From positions 1 to 13,597 of the forward strand of contig JBMFVX010000080.1 of assembly GCA_049965775.1 (NCBI GenBank): a stretch of 13,597 bases of DNA, read 5' to 3'. Shown here piece after piece: positions 1 to 7,122 of the stretch; positions within the stretch are counted from its first letter, which is position 1; each line of letters opens with the position of its first letter. Origin of the DNA: JABEVB01 sp049965775. Lineage in GTDB: Bacteria > Planctomycetota > Phycisphaerae > WQYP01. The notes under the pieces were generated by a model. It was not told the DNA's origin and searched no databases. It saw only the letters and a program-made list of their open reading frames with translations. Made by a program: the position numbers and the translations under genes.

Positions 1-164
1 TAGTTAACACCTTGATTTTACAGGGTGCAAGGCCTGCGCGCAAGGCCCAAGATCACAATACCTATGAAATATCCGGGTTAGAGCGAACGCATCGCGTGGC
101 CAGCCCGCAACGGTGATTCAGCTACGGCCGTTAAAATTATGTTCCGAGGCGGCGGCATCCGGAT
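1..164. other. Non-coding left edge downstream of rpiB
   Basis: No credible ORF is seen here on either strand. The minus strand carries a GC-rich stretch with two CCTTGC copies and, at 15-43, a plausible sigma-70-like promoter pointing off the left edge, so another minus-strand gene may begin outside the window. No hairpin followed by a U-run is visible after the rpiB stop. Confidence 0.5.
15..43 (-). promoter_or_regulatory. Putative sigma-70-type promoter reading off the left edge
   Basis: On the minus strand TTGCGC (43-38) is followed after exactly 17 nt by TAAAAT (20-15). The -35 box matches 4 of 6 consensus bases and the -10 box 5 of 6. It lies between rpiB and the window edge and would drive a gene starting outside the window. 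This is motif reading only. Confidence 0.35.
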
Positions 165-662
165 TTATGCCGGTTTTGGCCGATTGGCGAGTATGTTAAT
201 GGTGTTGGCACATTCGGGGAAAATTACGCCCTCCAGTTCGGCAATTTTTTCGAGTCGGCGGGTATGGCGGCCCTGCTCAAAATCGGAGCCAAGCCACGAT
301 CGCACGATGCGGCGAATTAGCTCTTCGCCGAGGAGGTCGGCCGCGAGGCACAGCACATTGGCGTCGTTGTAACGCCGAGAAATTTCGGCGGTGAGTTCGT
401 CGTGGCAGGTAGCCGCACGTATGCCCGGCACTTTGTTGGCGACAATGGCCATGCCAATGCCGCTGCCATCAATCAAAATGGCCCGCTGCGCCTCGCCCTT
501 GACGACGGCGATGGCTGCCGGCACGGCATAGTCGGGATAGTCGCACGGGCGGGCATCGTGAACGCCGAAATCGAGCAGTTCATGTCCGAGGCTATGAATA
601 TGATGCTGCAGCGGTGTTCGCAGATTGAAGCCTCGATGGTCGCAGGCGAGGGCAATTTTCAT
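165..662 (-). CDS. rpiB: RpiB/LacA/LacB-family sugar-phosphate isomerase
   Basis: This 165-aa protein is full length for the RpiB family, which interconverts ribose 5-phosphate and ribulose 5-phosphate in the cytosol. Visible family signatures are CDHRG near residue 7, DYPDYA at 41-46, DGSGIG at 65-70, ANKVPGIRA at 75-83, NDANVL at 99-104 and GRHTRR at 131-136, the likely phosphate-binding arginines. Two catalytic positions differ from the E. coli enzyme as I recall it: the Cys of CGTG(V/I)G is Asp65, and the His before NDxNV is Tyr98. The exact substrate is therefore uncertain and could be another aldose phosphate. The start codon overlaps the stop of the upstream TsaC-phosphatase gene as ATGA, implying translational coupling. 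Family assignment is firm; the R5P isomerase activity is inferred. Confidence 0.9.
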   Translation of the reverse strand: MKIALACDHRGFNLRTPLQHHIHSLGHELLDFGVHDARPCDYPDYAVPAAIAVVKGEAQRAILIDGSGIGMAIVANKVPGIRAATCHDELTAEISRRYNDANVLCLAADLLGEELIRRIVRSWLGSDFEQGRHTRRLEKIAELEGVIFPECANTINILANRPKPA

Positions 663-1777
663 AGTTCAATACCATCCAGTCGTTGCGCGATTAAAGCATG
701 AATCTTTTGGGCAACCTTTCGGTAATTTTCACGGCTTGAGCCAATTGGATCGCTCACATCACCGTTTTCATCCAAGGTGAAAGTCTTGTCCGCCACGGAT
801 GGATTCATCTCAATTATCTCCTTGAGATGACCTTTGGTCATTGTATAGATGACATCCGCCCGTCGCAACAAGTCGCCCGTGAGAGGTTGCGAGGAGTGCG
901 TTTCAATATCAGCCCCAAGTTCGGCCGCTGCCGCTATGGCGTCGGCGGTGGCCGGCATTCCCGAAAAGGCTCCGGTACCTGCGGACAGCACCAGCACATG
1001 GTGGTCGGCGAGGTCCTGCGGCCGCGTGTGGAGCCTTTTTGCCAAAAACTCCCGGGCGAAACCAGCGGCCATCGGCGAACGGCAGGTATTGCCCGAACAC
1101 ACGAACAAAATGGTCAAATCGGCCATGCGGTAAATAATTCGTGCGTCTATGACGCCCGGTCGCACCACCTTGAGCTGATCTTGCTGCACCTGCACCACAG
1201 TGGAGGCTTTGCGATAGCGTGTTGGGCCGTCATCTACAATGGCTGCAACTGCTTCCGAAATAGTTTTGGCGATGGCATCGGCGGAATGAGCCGCAGTGCT
1301 TTTGCCGGCGCCGAGAATCGCAATTGGATGTTTAACCCGCGACAGCAAAGCGTGGGTGAACGCATTATCGGGGCATCGCAGAGTCATCATGCCGCCCTGA
1401 GTCATTTCGTCGGCAGTTGCCGCGCCCACGAGTGGCGTGAGTTTGCGCCGATCTTCCGGGGCGACGGGCAGTTCGAATGCTACGGGACCGGGCCAGCACT
1501 TACGCATAAGCCGGGATGCAACAGGCGGGATTTTGCTGAGAAACCGGTGGGTTGCGGCTGCGTCGGGCACGTGCACAACCCAGGGTGCAGGGGTCTTGAT
1601 GTGCTTAAGTTCCATCGCTTCCTGCACAGCAGAACGCAGCGCAAGATTGATGGCGATTCCATAGACGGTTTCGGTGGGCACAACCACGAGTTTACCGTTA
1701 CGGAGCAATTTACTCACCTGTGCGACAGCTTCATCAAACTCCGCCGGCGACCTGCAGGTGTATATTGTGGCGCTCAT
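659..1777 (-). CDS. Fusion: TsaC/Sua5 (YrdC) domain + YwlE-like low-molecular-weight phosphatase
   Basis: This 372-aa protein joins two domains. Residues about 10-215 are YrdC/Sua5/TsaC-like (PTETVYG at 34-40, WPGP at 95-98, STVV at 192-195, RPG at 206-208), the family making threonylcarbamoyl-adenylate for tRNA t6A. Residues about 219-372 are a low-molecular-weight protein phosphatase with the P-loop CSGNTCRS (Cys227, Arg233) and the acid loop DPIG (Asp343). Thr231 sits where YwlE arginine phosphatases have Thr and tyrosine phosphatases usually have Ile or similar, which suggests phosphoarginine specificity. The TsaC half is divergent: the usual SAN motif reads GAG (156-158) and the K-G-R-P stretch reads KHIK (58-61). 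A GGAG 9 nt upstream supports the start. The linker codes an in-frame Met218, but no Shine-Dalgarno precedes it. The gene follows the sulfotransferase by 48 bp and overlaps rpiB by 4 bp. Confidence 0.88.
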   Translation of the reverse strand: MSATIYTCRSPAEFDEAVAQVSKLLRNGKLVVVPTETVYGIAINLALRSAVQEAMELKHIKTPAPWVVHVPDAAATHRFLSKIPPVASRLMRKCWPGPVAFELPVAPEDRRKLTPLVGAATADEMTQGGMMTLRCPDNAFTHALLSRVKHPIAILGAGKSTAAHSADAIAKTISEAVAAIVDDGPTRYRKASTVVQVQQDQLKVVRPGVIDARIIYRMADLTILFVCSGNTCRSPMAAGFAREFLAKRLHTRPQDLADHHVLVLSAGTGAFSGMPATADAIAAAAELGADIETHSSQPLTGDLLRRADVIYTMTKGHLKEIIEMNPSVADKTFTLDENGDVSDPIGSSRENYRKVAQKIHALIAQRLDGIEL

Positions 1778-1825
1778 GGCGATTGTCTCCGGGGCATCAG
1801 GATGACTGGGCGCGTCGCGGGGCGG

Positions 1826-2653
1826 TCAGCGTTTATCGGGATAAAAGGTGTTGTAAAAGAGCGCATAATTCTGCTTCACCCATGCTGAAAGTTCCGGCGT
1901 GAGCACCTCATTATAATCCACGGGTACAGGTTCGAGCTTTTGGCGTATGCGATGATCACCATAAATGGTGTGGTAGGCGTCATTTTCCTGGGTAGCCTGC
2001 GGAATGTTTGCGAAGTCGTGCTCGTAGTATGGCTCTTCAATATAATCGTAAACGCGGCGCATTACCTGCTGTGGATTTGTGGTGAGGTCTTCAAATCGCA
2101 CAATGCATAAGTGGCGCAGCACCCCGGTCTGCACCGCTTCAACAAGCCGCCCAACCGCAATCCCAACCGGAGGGCCATTGAGCCAGCGCATAACACGGTT
2201 ATTGATGGTGATCATATTAAGTGTGCCGGTGACTTCATCCGCATCAGCGCGGTCACGGTTTTTGCGAAACAGCTTCTCCATGGAAGCGAGGACTGCGCGT
2301 AAATCGCGGACGCACACGATAAATTTTGGATTAGGATGGAACTGTTTTACCCAGTCGTAATAATGAAACCATGAGCGGCATTTATCCACGCAGATGGGTT
2401 TATCGGTTATACCATCAAAAAAGCCGTTAAGTCCCGCCTTGCAGTATTGAATAAATCCCTTTTTCATCAGGTCGGGATCCTGCGCTTTAAATTCAGCAAG
2501 GTCGGTGTAGTACTTGCGGCTTGCCAGCAGCAAATCTATCACTGAACTGGTGGGCGTACAGTAAAACCGCGGATTTTGTGCCAGGATATTCTGCATGACG
2601 GTAGACCCGGCCCGCGGCAGAGAACTGTTAAATATAATTTTTTTGTGTTGCAT
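1826..2653 (-). CDS. PAPS-dependent sulfotransferase family protein
   Basis: This 275-aa protein is probably cytosolic, with no signal peptide or membrane segment. The N-terminus carries the 5'-phosphosulfate loop SSLPRAGST (10-18), and the 3'-phosphate-binding region is RDLRAVLAS (116-124), followed later by RFEDL (186-190). This order is typical of the sulfotransferase superfamily, which moves sulfate from PAPS to hydroxyl or amine groups. The acceptor cannot be told from sequence; glycans, lipids and small molecules are all possible. A GGAG lies 8 nt before the ATG. The gene is first in a probable operon with the TsaC-phosphatase fusion (48 bp downstream) and rpiB. I found no convincing promoter in the 144 bp between it and nrdR, so read-through from nrdR is possible. 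Confidence 0.8.
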   Translation of the reverse strand: MQHKKIIFNSSLPRAGSTVMQNILAQNPRFYCTPTSSVIDLLLASRKYYTDLAEFKAQDPDLMKKGFIQYCKAGLNGFFDGITDKPICVDKCRSWFHYYDWVKQFHPNPKFIVCVRDLRAVLASMEKLFRKNRDRADADEVTGTLNMITINNRVMRWLNGPPVGIAVGRLVEAVQTGVLRHLCIVRFEDLTTNPQQVMRRVYDYIEEPYYEHDFANIPQATQENDAYHTIYGDHRIRQKLEPVPVDYNEVLTPELSAWVKQNYALFYNTFYPDKR

Positions 2654-2797
2654 GGTCTAATCTCCAGACAAAAGCACAACCTTCTCGTCAACGCAGGCTA
2701 CACGATAACACTGCGGGGGCAAGGTAGAAAGCATCCATGAGAAAAAACTTTATCGCCCTAATTGATGTCATTTTCGCCTGCAGCCTCTCGCCTCATT

Positions 2798-3292
2798 TTA
2801 AAACAAATTGTTCTGATAGGGGTCTTTGTTGGGTGGGTTGTCCATGATGTTTTGGGCTTCACTCATCAGTTCTCCGATGTCCTTGAACTGGCGATAAACG
2901 GACGCAAAACGCACGTATGCGATGGGGTCGGTTGCGCGCAGATATTTCATCACAAGCTCGCCAATAACGGAGCTGGGAACCTCGCGGCTGGGCAGGCGGG
3001 CTACTTCTTCTTCCACCGCATCCGCGAGTTTGACAATGGCCTCGGCTGGCACGGGTCGTTTGTAGCAGGCCTTCTGCACGCCTTCAAGAATAAGTTTGCG
3101 ATCGAATGGCACGCGGGTGCCATCCTTTTTAGCCACCGTAAGGCGAATGGTGTCTTCAATGCGCTCGTAGGTGGTAAACCTGCGGGAGCAATGTTCGCAA
3201 ATACGCCGACGCCGTATGGACTCACCGCCTTCAACAGGGCGGCTGTCTATCACACGATCTTGATCCATTGAATGACAATACGGACAGCGCAC
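2798..3292 (-). CDS. nrdR: Transcriptional repressor NrdR of ribonucleotide reductase genes
   Basis: This 164-aa protein matches the usual NrdR length. A zinc ribbon spans residues 1-35 (Cys3, Cys6, Cys32, Cys35: CPYC and CEHC), followed by the basic RRRR segment and an ATP-cone domain at about 48-138 (VAKKDGTRVPFDR; YVRFASVYRQF). NrdR senses ATP/dATP and represses ribonucleotide reductase operons by binding NrdR boxes. I chose the GTG at 3292-3290 because NrdR proteins begin with M-x-C-P-x-C and a GCGGGA Shine-Dalgarno-like stretch lies 6 nt upstream. A TTG seven codons earlier would add a hydrophobic extension unusual for the family. A promoter lies just upstream at 3325-3353. No reductase gene is in the window. 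Confidence 0.95.
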   Translation of the reverse strand: MRCPYCHSMDQDRVIDSRPVEGGESIRRRRICEHCSRRFTTYERIEDTIRLTVAKKDGTRVPFDRKLILEGVQKACYKRPVPAEAIVKLADAVEEEVARLPSREVPSSVIGELVMKYLRATDPIAYVRFASVYRQFKDIGELMSEAQNIMDNPPNKDPYQNNLF

Positions 3293-3324
3293 AAAAAATC
3301 CCGCAAACCACAATAACCCCGTGT

Positions 3325-3353
3325 AGGTTAGTCGTGGCGTGCCGGAGCGTCAA
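3325..3353 (-). promoter_or_regulatory. nrdR promoter (sigma-70 type)
   Basis: Minus-strand TTGACG (3353-3348), a 17-nt spacer and TAACCT (3330-3325) form a near-consensus promoter. The predicted start near 3318 leaves about 25 nt before the GTG of nrdR. I see no obvious NrdR box in it. Confidence 0.6.
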
Positions 3354-3365
3354 ACGCAGATTTTG

Positions 3366-3382
3366 CCGCAGGCCCGCTGCGG
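3366..3382. other. GC-rich hairpin after tkt stop
   Basis: CCGCAG (3366-3371) and CTGCGG (3377-3382) form a perfect 6-bp stem with a 5-nt loop, starting 16 nt after the tkt stop. It lacks a U-run on either strand, so it is not a classical intrinsic terminator. It could protect the tkt 3' end or mark a Rho-dependent stop. Confidence 0.35.
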
Positions 3383-3398
3383 GGAAGTCTTGACTCAA

Positions 3399-5270
3399 TC
3401 AGTTTTTGATTGCAGCTTTGACAGCGTTGGTAATGGCGGCGGCATCAATGCCAGCCTCGGCCAGTAGCTCGGCAGGTGTACCGCAACTGGGCATCTTCTT
3501 AACGGCAAGCTTCATTACTACCGGCAGCGGGTGGCTCGAGCTGGTGAAGGCGTCGAGCACGGCATCACCCAGGCCGCCTTCTTCCCAATGATCTTCAACG
3601 ACCATGAGCTTACCGGTATCCTTTGCGGCCTTATGCAGCGTTGCCTTGTCAATCGGTTTAACAGAGTAGAGATCTATCAGTCGCACTGCAATGCCTTCTT
3701 TGGCCAAAGCGTCGGCCGCTTTAATTGATTCGTGCAGCGTAATACCGGCGGCAATAATGGTGAGCTTATCGCCGGCGGACTGCCGCAGCGTTTTGCTGCC
3801 GCCGATGGAAAATGTTTCGGTCGGCGGATACAAGACGGGCGTTTTTTCGCGGGTGGTTCGCATGTAAGAAATGCCCTTTTGCTGGGCCATCAGCAGGGTG
3901 AGCTTTGCGGTTTGGTTGGGGTCGCTGGGGTAGAGCACGGTGCTGTCGCATACACAGCGCATCATGGCGAGGTCTTCCAGAGCCATCTGGGAGGGGCCAT
4001 CTTGACCAATGCTGACGCCCGCGTGCGAGCCAACAAGCCGGATGGTTGCATTGGAAATAGCCGCCATGCGAATCTGGTCGTAAGCGCGGGTAAAAAAGGC
4101 GGCGAATGTGGAGGCAAAAGCTTTTTTGCCCAGAACGCCAAAACCGACCGCAGCGCCGAGCAGTTGCTGCTCGGCAATATACATTTCAAAGAATCGGTCG
4201 GGGTGGGTCTTTTTGAATTCGTCGGCATGGGTGGAATTTGATACTTCGGCATCCAACGCCACGGCATCGCCAAAGCGGGTGCCCAGCGCGGCCAAGGCAT
4301 CTCCGTAAGCTTTGCGGGTGGCTTCTTTATTGCCAAGGGCGTATTCCGGCATTTTTGCCGATGGATTGCTCGCTATGACAGTAGGCTTGAGGTCCTGAGG
4401 TTTTGCTACGGCGATGACCATGTTTGTGGGGGCTCCGAGTTCAGCCAGGGCTTTGGCTTCTTCGTCTTTGTTGAGAGCTTTGCCATGCCAGTTGTCTTTG
4501 TTGGCGAGAAATGAGACCCCATGACCTTTTTCGGTTTTAGCGATGATGCACGTGGGCTTGTCCTGGGCGATGGCCTGCTGATAGGCGGTATCCACCGCAC
4601 TGACGCTGTGGCCGTCAATTTCAATGGCGTGCCAACCAAAAGCCCTCGCGCGTGCGGCGTAGGCGGCGCTGTTCCATCCGAGGTCAGTTTCGCCGCGTTG
4701 GCCCAGACGGTTCATATCAATAATGGCGATAAGATTGTTCAGGTTGTAATGCGAGGCTTTATCGAAGGCTTCCCAAACAGAACCCTCGGCCATTTCGCTG
4801 TCGCCCAGCAGCACCCAAACGCGGTAGGGGAGCTTGTCAACATATTTCGCGTTCAGTGCCATGCCGACGCCGATGGGTAGCCCCTGGCCCAGTGAGCCGG
4901 TGGCAACATCCACCCATTTAAGAACATGCGGGTTGGGGTGTCCCTGCAGCGGGCTGTGGAATTTTCGAAGCTGCAGCAGCTCATGGTCGCTGACGACGCC
5001 AGCGGCCTTGTACATGGAGTACAGAAGCGGGCAGGCGTGGCCCTTACTGAAAATGAGGCGATCATTATTGGGATGGTGGGGCGTGGCCCAATCAAAACGC
5101 AGGTATTTGGTCATGAGCACCGCCATCAAATCCGCTGCCGACATGGACGAAGTTGGATGGCCCGAACCGGCTGCGGTGGTGCAGCGAATACTGTCTATAC
5201 GCAGTTGACGCGCCAGGGCCTTAACATCTACAGTTGCCGGAGAAGTTGTTTCAGATACAGTCGTCATCAT
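3399..5270 (-). CDS. tkt: Transketolase
   Basis: This thiamine-diphosphate enzyme moves two-carbon units between sugar phosphates in the pentose phosphate pathway. From the ATG at 5270 the protein is 623 aa, shorter than the roughly 660-aa E. coli type and the same length as animal transketolase as I recall it. Visible are GSGHPTSSMSAADLM (35-49), the ThDP/Mg motif GDSEMAEGS starting near 156, NRLGQ at 187-191, and YIAEQQ with the catalytic Glu367. Later motifs are STFAAFFTRAYDQIRMAA (387-404) and GQDGPSQMALEDLAM (422-436), which are close to the animal forms. The start is the first ATG of an ATG-ATG pair, 5 nt after GGAG (the second is 8 nt away); an in-frame TTG at 5297 lies before the Shine-Dalgarno and is rejected. 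It has its own promoter with a dyad. leuA ends 166 bp upstream. Confidence 0.96.
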   Translation of the reverse strand: MMTTVSETTSPATVDVKALARQLRIDSIRCTTAAGSGHPTSSMSAADLMAVLMTKYLRFDWATPHHPNNDRLIFSKGHACPLLYSMYKAAGVVSDHELLQLRKFHSPLQGHPNPHVLKWVDVATGSLGQGLPIGVGMALNAKYVDKLPYRVWVLLGDSEMAEGSVWEAFDKASHYNLNNLIAIIDMNRLGQRGETDLGWNSAAYAARARAFGWHAIEIDGHSVSAVDTAYQQAIAQDKPTCIIAKTEKGHGVSFLANKDNWHGKALNKDEEAKALAELGAPTNMVIAVAKPQDLKPTVIASNPSAKMPEYALGNKEATRKAYGDALAALGTRFGDAVALDAEVSNSTHADEFKKTHPDRFFEMYIAEQQLLGAAVGFGVLGKKAFASTFAAFFTRAYDQIRMAAISNATIRLVGSHAGVSIGQDGPSQMALEDLAMMRCVCDSTVLYPSDPNQTAKLTLLMAQQKGISYMRTTREKTPVLYPPTETFSIGGSKTLRQSAGDKLTIIAAGITLHESIKAADALAKEGIAVRLIDLYSVKPIDKATLHKAAKDTGKLMVVEDHWEEGGLGDAVLDAFTSSSHPLPVVMKLAVKKMPSCGTPAELLAEAGIDAAAITNAVKAAIKN

Positions 5271-5300
5271 TTTCACTCCAAAAAAATACCCAAACAATTA

Positions 5301-5330
5301 ACTTTACTGGACAGCTTGCCAGTTGTCCAA
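5301..5330 (-). promoter_or_regulatory. tkt promoter
   Basis: Minus-strand TTGGAC (5330-5325), an 18-nt spacer and TAAAGT (5306-5301). The predicted start near 5294 gives a leader of about 24 nt before the tkt ATG. The spacer is filled by an inverted repeat, described separately. Confidence 0.5.
5308..5329. promoter_or_regulatory. 22-bp imperfect dyad in the tkt promoter, possible operator
   Basis: TGGACA (5308-5313) and TGTCCA (5324-5329) are perfect inverted arms. Of the 11 symmetric pairs in the 22 bp, nine match. The dyad covers the -35 element and the spacer up to the -10, the position expected for a repressor site. No regulator gene is linked. Confidence 0.4.
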
Positions 5331-5436
5331 GGCATGCTGAGCGTTCTGCCAAACGTCCATCGCCAACCACGGCGTGGGCGGCATTGCCAGCCGCCGGCAA
5401 TGTCTTGGAATGTTGCCAAAAGCGGCATTTTTGACC

Positions 5437-7017
5437 CTATTCTTCCAGCGGCGTGTGACGCGTGACCGTGCGCGTGGCAAGAGTTCGAATACGATTGATG
5501 GCCGCGAGATATGCCTTGGCGGAGGCTTCCAGGATGTCGGTGCTGAAGCCGCGGCCGCGCACTTTGCGGTCGGTATGGGTAAGTTCGACGGTAGCTTCGC
5601 CTTGGGCTTCACGGCCGCCGGTGACACTGCGTACCTGATAAGAATCGAGCCTCGCGGAGATTTTTGTCAAACGCTGAATGGTGGCGAACATGGCGTCAAC
5701 CGGGCCGTCGCCGGTGGCAGCATCGGTAATTTCTACGCCGCCGGAGTCCACAAGCGTAACGGTTGCGGTGGCAATGCCTCCTGTGCCGGCCATGACTTGC
5801 AGCCCTTTGAGGACAAACAGCGGCTGCGTGGATTCAAGTTGTTCTTCCACTAATGCTTCAAGGTCTTCATCGTAAATTTCCTTTTTTTTATCGCAAAGCA
5901 CCTTGAACTTTTCAAAGGCGCGATCAAGCGTTGCTTCATCGAGATTGAGTTCAAGCTCCGCCAACCGCTGGCGAAAGGCATGACGGCCGCTGTGCTTGCC
6001 GAGCACCAGCTTGGTTTGCATAAGACCGACATCTTCGGGCGACATGATTTCATAGGTGCGCCGCTCCTTGAGCATGCCATCCTGATGGATGCCGGATTCA
6101 TGAGCAAAGGCATTCTCCCCGACAATAGCCTTGTTGCGCTGCACATAGAGTCCGGTGAGCGTGCTTACAAGGCGTGAGCACGGCACGAGTTTTCGGGCGT
6201 TAATGCTGGTGGTTACGGGGAAGCCGTCCGGCCGGGTGCGTATGGCCATGACGATTTCTTCAAGAGCGGCGTTGCCCGCGCGCTCGCCGATGCCGTTGAT
6301 GGTGCATTCAACCTGCCGTGCTCCGCCTTCAACTGCCGCGAGCGAATTGGCCACAGCCAACCCCAAATCATCATGGCAGTGAGCGCTGTAGATTACCTTA
6401 TCTGCTCCGGGCACATTTTTTATGAGGTAGGCGAACATATCGCGATACTCGCGCGGTGTGGCATAGCCTACCGTATCGGGACAGTTGATAGTGGTGGCGC
6501 CTGCGTCTATGGCGGCGTGCACCACTTCGGCGAGAAAATCCAGTTCAGTGCGGCTGGCATCTTCCGGCGAAAACTCAACGTCATCCACAAAGCTTCGGGC
6601 GAGTTTTACGTTTTCAACCGTAAGACGAATGATTTCGTCCTTGGCCTTTTTAAGTTTGAAATCCCGGTGAATTTTGCTGGTAGCCAAAAAAACATGAATA
6701 CGGCCATGCGCTGCATGCTTTACCGCCTCGCCGGCACGGCGAATGTCTTTTTCGGTGCAGCGAGCGAGGCCGGCGACGGTGGCCTTGGTTATTTCGCGGG
6801 CGATGGCCGTGACGGCTTCAAAGTCGCCGGGGCTGGTAATGGGGAAACCCGCTTCGATAACATCCACGCCGAGTTGTTCCAGGGCGCGGGCGATTTCGAG
6901 CTTTTCCGGTAAGTTAAGCGAGGCTCCAGGCGATTGCTCGCCGTCGCGGAGCGTGGTGTCAAAAATGCGGATCCGCGGTTTTTCAGCGGCGGTTTGCTGT
7001 ACGTGCAATTGGCTCAT
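5437..7017 (-). CDS. leuA: 2-isopropylmalate synthase (LeuA type I)
   Basis: LeuA condenses acetyl-CoA with 2-oxoisovalerate in the first committed step of leucine synthesis. The 526-aa protein is the normal length of the bacterial full-size form. The TIM-barrel catalytic domain (about 15-285) has TTLRDGEQSPG (21-31), the metal motif HCHDD (213-217) and NGIGERAGN (241-249). The linker segment has HESGIHQDGML (306-316). The C-terminal LeuA-dimer domain (about 390-515), which gives leucine feedback inhibition, carries GDGPVDA (436-442). I chose the ATG at 7017 because GGAG lies 8 nt before it; the TTG two codons earlier is only 2 nt from that GGAG. The gene is preceded by a leader peptide and attenuator, so leucine probably controls it at transcription as well as at the enzyme. 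Confidence 0.97.
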   Translation of the reverse strand: MSQLHVQQTAAEKPRIRIFDTTLRDGEQSPGASLNLPEKLEIARALEQLGVDVIEAGFPITSPGDFEAVTAIAREITKATVAGLARCTEKDIRRAGEAVKHAAHGRIHVFLATSKIHRDFKLKKAKDEIIRLTVENVKLARSFVDDVEFSPEDASRTELDFLAEVVHAAIDAGATTINCPDTVGYATPREYRDMFAYLIKNVPGADKVIYSAHCHDDLGLAVANSLAAVEGGARQVECTINGIGERAGNAALEEIVMAIRTRPDGFPVTTSINARKLVPCSRLVSTLTGLYVQRNKAIVGENAFAHESGIHQDGMLKERRTYEIMSPEDVGLMQTKLVLGKHSGRHAFRQRLAELELNLDEATLDRAFEKFKVLCDKKKEIYDEDLEALVEEQLESTQPLFVLKGLQVMAGTGGIATATVTLVDSGGVEITDAATGDGPVDAMFATIQRLTKISARLDSYQVRSVTGGREAQGEATVELTHTDRKVRGRGFSTDILEASAKAYLAAINRIRTLATRTVTRHTPLEE

Positions 7018-7053
7018 ATTCAATACTCCAGTTTGACTATTTTAAGCGTAAAT

Positions 7054-7086
7054 AAAAAACCCCGCGAGATTCGCTCGCAGGGTTTT
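7054..7086 (-). terminator. leuA attenuator: intrinsic terminator
   Basis: On the minus strand CTCGC's partner arms (7074-7078 with 7064-7068) form a 5-bp GC-rich stem closed over a 5-nt loop. After one C-A mismatch the stem extends through 7080-7082 with 7060-7062 and an A/T tail. It is followed by six U residues (7059-7054). It lies 37 nt before the leuA ATG and after the leader peptide stop, as in amino-acid attenuators. Confidence 0.8.
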
Positions 7087-7121
7087 GGTTTTGTTTCAAG
7101 GTAAATAGGCCCCGAGCGAAT
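7069..7121 (-). promoter_or_regulatory. leuA attenuator: antiterminator pairing
   Basis: In the minus-strand RNA, AUUCGCUCG (7121-7113) is the perfect 9-nt reverse complement of CGAGCGAAU (7077-7069). The second element overlaps the 5' arm and loop of the terminator, so the two folds exclude each other. The first element begins one nucleotide after the leader stop codon. A ribosome that finishes the leader would cover it and let the terminator form, while a ribosome stalled on Leu codons would leave it free. The mechanism is inferred from the layout. Confidence 0.72.
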
Positions 7122-7122
7122 G

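Noticed and set aside
1121..1126. Separate start for the phosphatase domain at Met218 of the fusion
   Set aside because: The frame is continuous and no Shine-Dalgarno precedes this codon; an internal product cannot be excluded but is not supported.
827..1888. 353-codon open frame on the plus strand
   Set aside because: It lies antisense to the well-supported TsaC-YwlE gene, has a Cys/His/Gly/Arg-rich composition and no recognisable motif; a shadow of a GC-rich gene.
5404..5440. Possible terminator after leuA (TGCC/GGCA then TTTTT on the plus strand)
   Set aside because: Only a 4-bp stem, and its T-run is on the wrong strand for leuA.
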